Shown one piece after another: positions 18,951 to 22,914 of a stretch of DNA of 22,914 nucleotides. Every line of letters starts with the position of its first letter. The stretch's first letter is position 1. The stretch is from Euprymna scolopes (lineage: Eukaryota; Mollusca; Cephalopoda; Sepiida; Sepiolidae): positions 67,694,153 to 67,717,066 of the forward strand of contig CM044509.1 in assembly GCA_024364805.1 (NCBI GenBank). Reading direction: 5' to 3'. The position numbers and the translations under genes were made by a program. The notes under the pieces were generated by a model, which worked only from the letters and a program-made list of their open reading frames with translations, did not search any database and was not told the origin of the DNA.

Positions 18951-19285
18951 GCAAAAGGCATTCACACTCCCGTAAAGAGACTCTGATAATCACCGTAATG
19001 TTTTCTTATACCTCTTCGGTATTGAACTATTTCTCATCACTTTTGTAAAAAGTACCGTAATAAATGTATAATAATAATAAAAAAACGCTCCTTCAGTATT
19101 TGATAGACTATGGATACCCACGTAGGTGTACCTGCCCGTGAAATTTTGTGGCTCTCCAATCTCCAACCACATTTCTCCTGAGTCGACATTGTTAAATACG
19201 AGTGGCAAGTGAAGTATATATGTACACAACGACTGGAGACAAATGCAGAGATAAGCGGAGAGCACATACAGCTCCTAGAATTTCT

Positions 19286-19380
19286 AAATGGTCACCCATC
19301 TAGTACTAACCAGGCTCCACATTGCTTAACTTCAGTGATCTGACAAGAGCCAGTGTGTCAATGCAATTAATTATGCCGTA
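19286..19380 (-). mobile_element. 5S rRNA-derived sequence, copy 1
   Basis: The minus strand reads TACGGCATAAT, then CACACTGGCTCTTGTC, AGATCACTGAAGTTAAGCAA and GCCTGGTTAGTACTAGATGG, then gtgacc. This follows metazoan 5S rRNA (TACGGCCATA, CACCGGCTCTCGTC, GATCACCGAAGTTAAGCAAC, GCCTGGTCAGTACTTGGATG, GGTGACC) from the 5' end to about base 90. Identity is lost before the 3' end of 5S. The internal promoter boxes (A box AAGTTAAGC and the C-box region) are recognisable. Truncation at that point fits a 5S-headed SINE (SINE3-like) or a 5S pseudogene. Confidence 0.75.
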
Positions 19381-19508
19381 GAATGGAGTAATAAATGATA
19401 ATTTCGGCACATTCATGTATTCATTCTTGGCCAGAGGACCAAGCGACCATTGTACATTATTCCTCCACACAAGTGGATCAGTAACTCTGATCCCAACAAA
19501 CTCCTGTC

Positions 19509-19665
19509 ATGGACGTGCGTCAGAAGCAGAGATATGTGATTGAATTCCTGGCAAAAATGCATTGAGAATAGTGATGATTATGTAGGAAGATAATTTCTGG
19601 AACACGAAAGGTTGCTCGTTTTAATTATATCACTTCCGTCTTTGTAGCTCTTCAACTTCCGAGTT

Positions 19666-19669
<4 letters not shown>
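19509..19669 (+). mobile_element. Deleted mariner: N-terminus joined to C-terminus, 3' end present
   Basis: The ATG at 19509 gives MDVRQRYVIEF, a mariner transposase N-terminus, preceded by a plausible 5' leader (gtggatcagtaactctgatc). Within about 13 codons the sequence passes to WQKCIENSDDYVGR and a stop at 19591-19593, the usual C-terminus of this transposase group (W.KCI...G.YVE). About 300 codons are missing. The 3' untranslated end ctcttcaacttccgagtta runs into (TA)n at 19670. The 5' inverted repeat was not found. The family differs from both other mariners in the window. Confidence 0.75.

Positions 19670-19718
<49 letters not shown>
19670..19718. repeat. (TA)n microsatellite between two mariner ends
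   Basis: About 24 TA units lie exactly between the end of one mariner remnant and the start of another. Confidence 0.97.
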
Positions 19719-19720
<2 letters not shown>

Positions 19721-19906
19721 GAAGCTTACTCTCGTATGACAAAGCACTTCCCAGACACCCGTGCACTGCCGTCATTCTTCGCTGGCAAAAGTGCATTAAG
19801 ACTGGTGATGACTATGTGAAATAAAAATAAATTCTGGAGAACAAAAGGCCGCTCGTTTTAATGATGACATTCCCGTCTTCATAGCTCTTCAACTTGTCGA
19901 GTTAAA
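19719..19906 (+). mobile_element. 5'-truncated mariner, C-terminus and 3' end
   Basis: The plus frame reads SYDKALPRHPCTAVILRWQK, then CIKTGDDYVK and a stop near 19828. The 3' untranslated end ctcttcaacttgtcgagtta closes near 19906. Over about 120 bases it matches 19549-19667 (ctggcaaaaRtgcattRaga, ggYYgctcgttttaat, ccgtctt..tagctcttcaactt), so both come from one mariner family in direct orientation. Confidence 0.75.
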
Positions 19907-20061
19907 AAGAATCAGGCTTTACTTTTGGAACGATTCTTGTAAATTATCAATACTCATCTCAAAGAGCCAGAAACATAATATCCTAAAAAAAAACAAAATA
20001 TGCTTATTAAATAATTCAATTTTGAAAAAATAAAGATCGAGGAAAAAAATAATCAAATTTG

Positions 20062-20093
20062 TAACCCTAATCCTAACCCTAACCCTAATCCTT
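20062..20093 (+). repeat. Interstitial telomere-like run (CCCTAA)n
   Basis: TAACCC TAATCC TAACCC TAACCC TAATCC: five hexamers of the TTAGGG-type telomere repeat, two of them with one C to T change. Confidence 0.85.
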
Positions 20094-20099
20094 ATGAGT

Positions 20100-20640
20100 A
20101 AGGTCAAGAATCTCAACAGGGCTGGAGATGTTCCACTGCATCTCAACGTCAATAAATGCTGCTATGTGGCAGTGGCTTTTCCTTCCGATGCAGTTGTCAT
20201 GGTCAGTGGTTACACAGTAGTAGGTACACAAAACAAATAGTCTCGTCCTTCTGGTTAATTCATGTTTAAGCCATCTAACAATTTTATTCACATTGCAAAC
20301 AAAACAAGCTCCTTATTCCTCAGTCGACACTCCTGCAAACTCACGCCTGAAATATTTCGCCCACCTCATATCTCATTCGTCAGATCATATAAGTATATTG
20401 GTATCCAGGAGTCTGCCCCATATATGATATGTGATATCCGGCACCTGGAGAGAGTTTTTATAAACGCTAAACGCATATCTATATATTCATAATAAACGAA
20501 AACGTCGCTCGGAAGGAAAAACAAAACCTCTTTTAACACAACATTAAAAGGATTTATTTACGTGTGACAAAGTTGAACGGTGTCTGGGTAGAAGGTCGGT
20601 GTTTCCCCGCAATTATCTTCAGGCGAAAATCGTCAATATT
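20100..20640. other. Spacer with one unrecognised open frame
   Basis: A 68-codon minus frame (20291-20085, with VLCTYYCVTTDHDNCIGRKS) has balanced composition and several Cys and His, but I recognise no domain and it has no neighbours to support it. It may be a fragment of a dispersed element. Nothing else is visible. Confidence 0.3.
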
Positions 20641-20661
20641 GTGGTAGCTAGTGAACGGGGA

Positions 20662-20731
20662 TAGGAAAGAGAGAGAAAGAGAGAGACAGAAAGAGAGAAA
20701 GAGAGAGAGAGAGAGAGAAAAAGAGAGAGAA
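20662..20731. repeat. (GA)n-rich purine tract
   Basis: GA units with interspersed AAAG and ACAG, about 70 bases of almost pure purine on the plus strand. Confidence 0.9.
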
Positions 20732-20984
20732 ATGGATGTTTTTCTTCGATGCTGCCATTTTTCTCTCTATTGAACAACTGTGATTTCAAAATGGGCTAAA
20801 GAAGGTCCTCAAATGACAGATAGAATCGATGTACAGTGCAAGCCGATAGGTCTGTGTGTGGCTAAATCGCTTAGCAGGGATATTGATTCGTGAAAGAAAA
20901 TAACTCTATATTTTATTCATAACTGCTAGAAGTTGTACGACCAGCTACTAGAATGATGCATGAACTACAGATCTGCCTAATGAA

Positions 20985-21502
20985 ATAGTAACTAAAAGAA
21001 GGTTCATATCAATATGATGAAAAATTACTCACACCAGAGAGTAATCTATATCTTCACAAAGTCACAATTCACGCATGCATGGAGTATTGTTGCCACATTT
21101 GGGCTGGTGCATCTACTACCAGTCTCTCACTCTTAGACAGGGTGCAAAAGGGAGTCTCAAATCTAATAGATCTTGCACTATCAGTCAAGCTCCAACCTCT
21201 GTCCCATCACTGCAATGTTGCATCCTTGTGCCTGTTTTACAAGTACATTAATGGAATTTGCTCTGATGAACTCATAGCATTTGTGTCCCCTCGACGTACA
21301 TACTCCGAAAAACCATCGTCTTCTTTATTGTTGATTTCCTTAGATGCCGGAAAACCTTCTGCTCTAATAGCTTCTTCCCCTGGACTGCTAGACTTTGGAA
21401 TCACTTCCCTGTTTTCGGCTTCCCTGTCTGTACTAACCTGTAGAAGATTATATGGAATGTGAACAAACATCTCACAGCTCAACTTCCCACAGTCCCATGT
21501 TA
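20985..21502 (+). pseudogene. LINE C-terminal fragment, second APE-RT family
   Basis: After a short lead (YFTPESNLYLHKVTIHA in one frame) the plus strand reads MEYCCHIWAGASTTSLSLLD, RVQKGVSNLIDLALS, and LCLFYKYINGICSDEL. After a frame change near 21300 it continues CRKTFCSNSFFPWTARLWN and WNVNKHLTAQLPTVPC, with a TAG near 21449 and a final stop at about 21502. MEYCCHxWxGA and FFPWTARLWN are the C-terminal boxes of the same broad LINE group as 7430-10660, but the family is different. It is 5' truncated; no RT palm remains. Confidence 0.82.
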
Positions 21503-21580
21503 GACATGACCCCAAAGAGTAGCCCTTTACGTTCCAAGTGACAGGATGCTTTTGGTTGGTTGGTTGGTTGGTTGGTTGTT
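21503..21580 (+). repeat. LINE 3' untranslated end with (GGTT)n tail
   Basis: About 50 bases after the stop codon of the LINE fragment comes GGTT repeated six times (21554-21578). Short tandem tails are usual at the 3' end of many non-LTR elements. The complement, (AACC)n, could equally close a minus-strand element from 22335. Confidence 0.6.
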
Positions 21581-21584
21581 TTTG

Positions 21585-22240
21585 CTTTACGGTATATCAA
21601 CCCTTTTCGGGTTATTTAATGCCGAATCCAAAGATTTTGAAGAATTTTTTTTTTAATAGAATATATTTGTTGTTTTCACGTCGGTTTCTATTGAACCCAT
21701 AGTTGGGACCCTAACAGGTACTACCACTCCGGGTCAGAGTGGACCTGGGAGCAATGGTAATTAAAGGGTGGCTCCACACTCCCCAAAGCCCACAAGCTGG
21801 GGCCTCACCACTGGATATAGTTTAAGGTCATATTCAGGACCTCCATTGAGGGACTTTTACCCTCTGCAGGGGGGGGGGGCAGTCGGCGTATTCTAATGCC
21901 CCACCGATGCTTTTGATTGGGACAAAAAAGAGTAAAAGGAAACAAAAACAGAAAAGCATTAAATCTGACATCCATTACTGGATTCATCCATTGCCGTTTG
22001 TGTATGGGCATTCGATTTTTCCATTATGCTGAGAACAGAGCATAGCGTCATCAGCGAATATGGAATATGGAAATGGCATTAACCCTATGCAGGTTTAACC
22101 GGCTTCCTCAAAAGGAGGAAGTTCCATGGTAGTATGAAATGCAGAAGCGATCCCCAGTCGCATGTATATCCCCATTAGGGGTGATGACGACGTTAGGTTT
22201 TTGCAACTCTTGCAGGGCGGTGTTGACGTCCTCCTACATT
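21585..22240 (-). repeat. Probable dispersed-repeat body between LINE tail and 5S-derived head
   Basis: Better balanced in composition than its surroundings and full of fragmented frames on both strands; the longest minus frame (22011-21805) has no domain. Its position downstream of the 5S-derived head on the minus strand and upstream of the (GGTT)n run suggests one long 5S-headed element of about 750 bp, but with one copy in view this is inference only. Confidence 0.35.
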
Positions 22241-22335
22241 CCCAAATTGGTCATCCATCTTGTACTGACCAGGCTTAACGTTGCTTAACTTTGGGGATCT
22301 TAACGAGAACCGGTGTGTCAACGTGATTATGACGT
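22241..22335 (-). mobile_element. 5S rRNA-derived sequence, copy 2
   Basis: The minus strand reads TACGTCATAATCACGTTGAC, ACACCGGTTCTCGT, CCAAAGTTAAGCAACGTTAA and GCCTGGTCAGTACAAGATGG, then atgacc. This matches metazoan 5S rRNA to about base 90 and then departs from it. It is closer to 5S in its first 40 bases than copy 1. The sequence after the 5S part differs between the copies, so they may be separate families or separate pseudogene events. Confidence 0.78.
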
Positions 22336-22339
22336 ATCA

Positions 22340-22838
22340 GGATCATCATTAAATATCTTCATCTCATTAGGAAGGTCGTTTGAATATCAACTTCTAGGGC
22401 GCACCTGCATTGATGTGATTTTGTTTAGATGTATGGCCATCGATAATTTAATTAAGAATTGATGGGGGAGGGTAAACATGATTCTGGTGTTATTTTTTAT
22501 TATTGTTTTATTTTATTATAGCATCTATTTTCTTAAATTGTAAGTCAAATTTGGAGTGCTTCTCTAATTTGATGAATCATATTCTTTTTCATCACAGTCA
22601 TGAAATTCAATGAAATGAATTCAATTAATTTATTTTTATTTCATTATTTATTTGTCATAAGAGAAAATGGTCGTCAGTGCTGCAGAAAGCGCAAATGAAA
22701 CGACCACTTTACTATTTCGACCTCCTTTTAAAAAATTAGTCCCTTTAAGAACAATTTACACCTACATGTGAATATACTCACATTCAACATATGTATACAC
22801 TTAATTTATTTTTATTATTTTAAAATCATTTTATCCAT
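22340..22838. other. AT-rich spacer, nothing recognised
   Basis: No coding signal. A small mirrored pair (ggtcgt near 22670 and acgacca near 22700) could form a short hairpin. Confidence 0.35.
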
Positions 22839-22880
22839 ATATATATCCATTTATACACACTCCATATATATTCATTTATA
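22828..22880 (+). repeat. Two-unit tandem repeat (about 26 bp)
   Basis: Two units of the form tccatatatat..catttatacacac follow each other (27 and 25 bases) just before the TC repeat. Confidence 0.6.
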
Positions 22881-22914
22881 CACACTCCTCTCTCTCTCTC
22901 TCTCTCTCTCTCTC
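22881..22914. repeat. (TC)n microsatellite, cut by window end
   Basis: A pure TC run that continues past the last base. Confidence 0.95.

Noticed and set aside
20085-20291. 68-codon minus frame with Cys and His as a possible host exon
   Set aside because: No recognised domain, no splice context I could defend, and repeats on both sides.
21255-21300. CTGATGA motif as a hammerhead ribozyme core
   Set aside because: The GAAA partner and stems of a hammerhead are not present nearby; it lies in LINE coding sequence.
1-22914. CRISPR array, operon, phage or bacterial defence system
   Set aside because: No spaced repeats, no prokaryotic gene spacing or ribosome binding sites; composition and elements are metazoan.

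Overview
No host gene can be supported anywhere in this 22.9 kb window. It reads as intergenic or intronic DNA of an invertebrate animal: AT-rich, full of dinucleotide microsatellites, and built from decayed mobile elements of many kinds. The mix (several mariner families, a Tc1-like element, an APE-RT LINE with truncated relatives, tRNA-headed and 5S rRNA-headed SINE-like repeats, a short TTAGGG-type telomere-like run) suits a lophotrochozoan, with a mollusc such as a cephalopod as my best guess. That guess rests on texture and recalled repeat motifs, not on a diagnostic host gene.

Layout. 1-2100: CA-rich start, AT-rich spacer, a dispersed repeat at 689-770 and a degenerate G-rich duplication at 1561-1806. 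2130-2435: reverse transcriptase fragment of an RTE-like LINE. 2983-3071: TC/TA microsatellite. 3129-3892: internally deleted mariner, abutting a CG/CA microsatellite. 4290-5766: whole-length but dead Tc1-like transposon with TA target duplications, abutting (TA)n. 6186-6340: GA, CA and ATGT runs. About 6555-6714: tRNA-type SINE with a conserved GC-rich tail. 7430 to about 10660: the main LINE on the minus strand, with endonuclease, reverse transcriptase and C-terminal domain in several frames.

The most layered part is about 10880-13345. It is a gag/protease-like fossil of an LTR-type retrotransposon on the minus strand, entered by a 3' LINE piece (about 11232-11570) and by a nearly complete, young-looking mariner (12005-13283). 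Next come a long AT-rich foldback (about 13398-13768), a second copy of the tailed SINE with an extra tRNA-like unit upstream (13767-14070), and a hAT-type MITE (14680-15108). From 15110 to 18480 the sequence is AT-rich and poor in recognisable features, apart from a 42-bp minisatellite, an 18-bp tandem repeat and a tRNA-Arg-like SINE head. From 18525 to the end there are another 3' LINE end, two 5S-derived sequences, two mariner 3' ends around a (TA)n run, an interstitial telomere-like run, a C-terminal fragment of a second LINE with a (GGTT)n tail, and a terminal TC repeat.

The pieces do not form a functional system; what they record is insertion history. I looked for an undescribed biological system and do not see one. 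The most useful leads are the SINE family with the CCCGGGYAACGCCGGG-type tail, the nested cluster at 10880-13345, and the mariner 3' ends around (TA)n.
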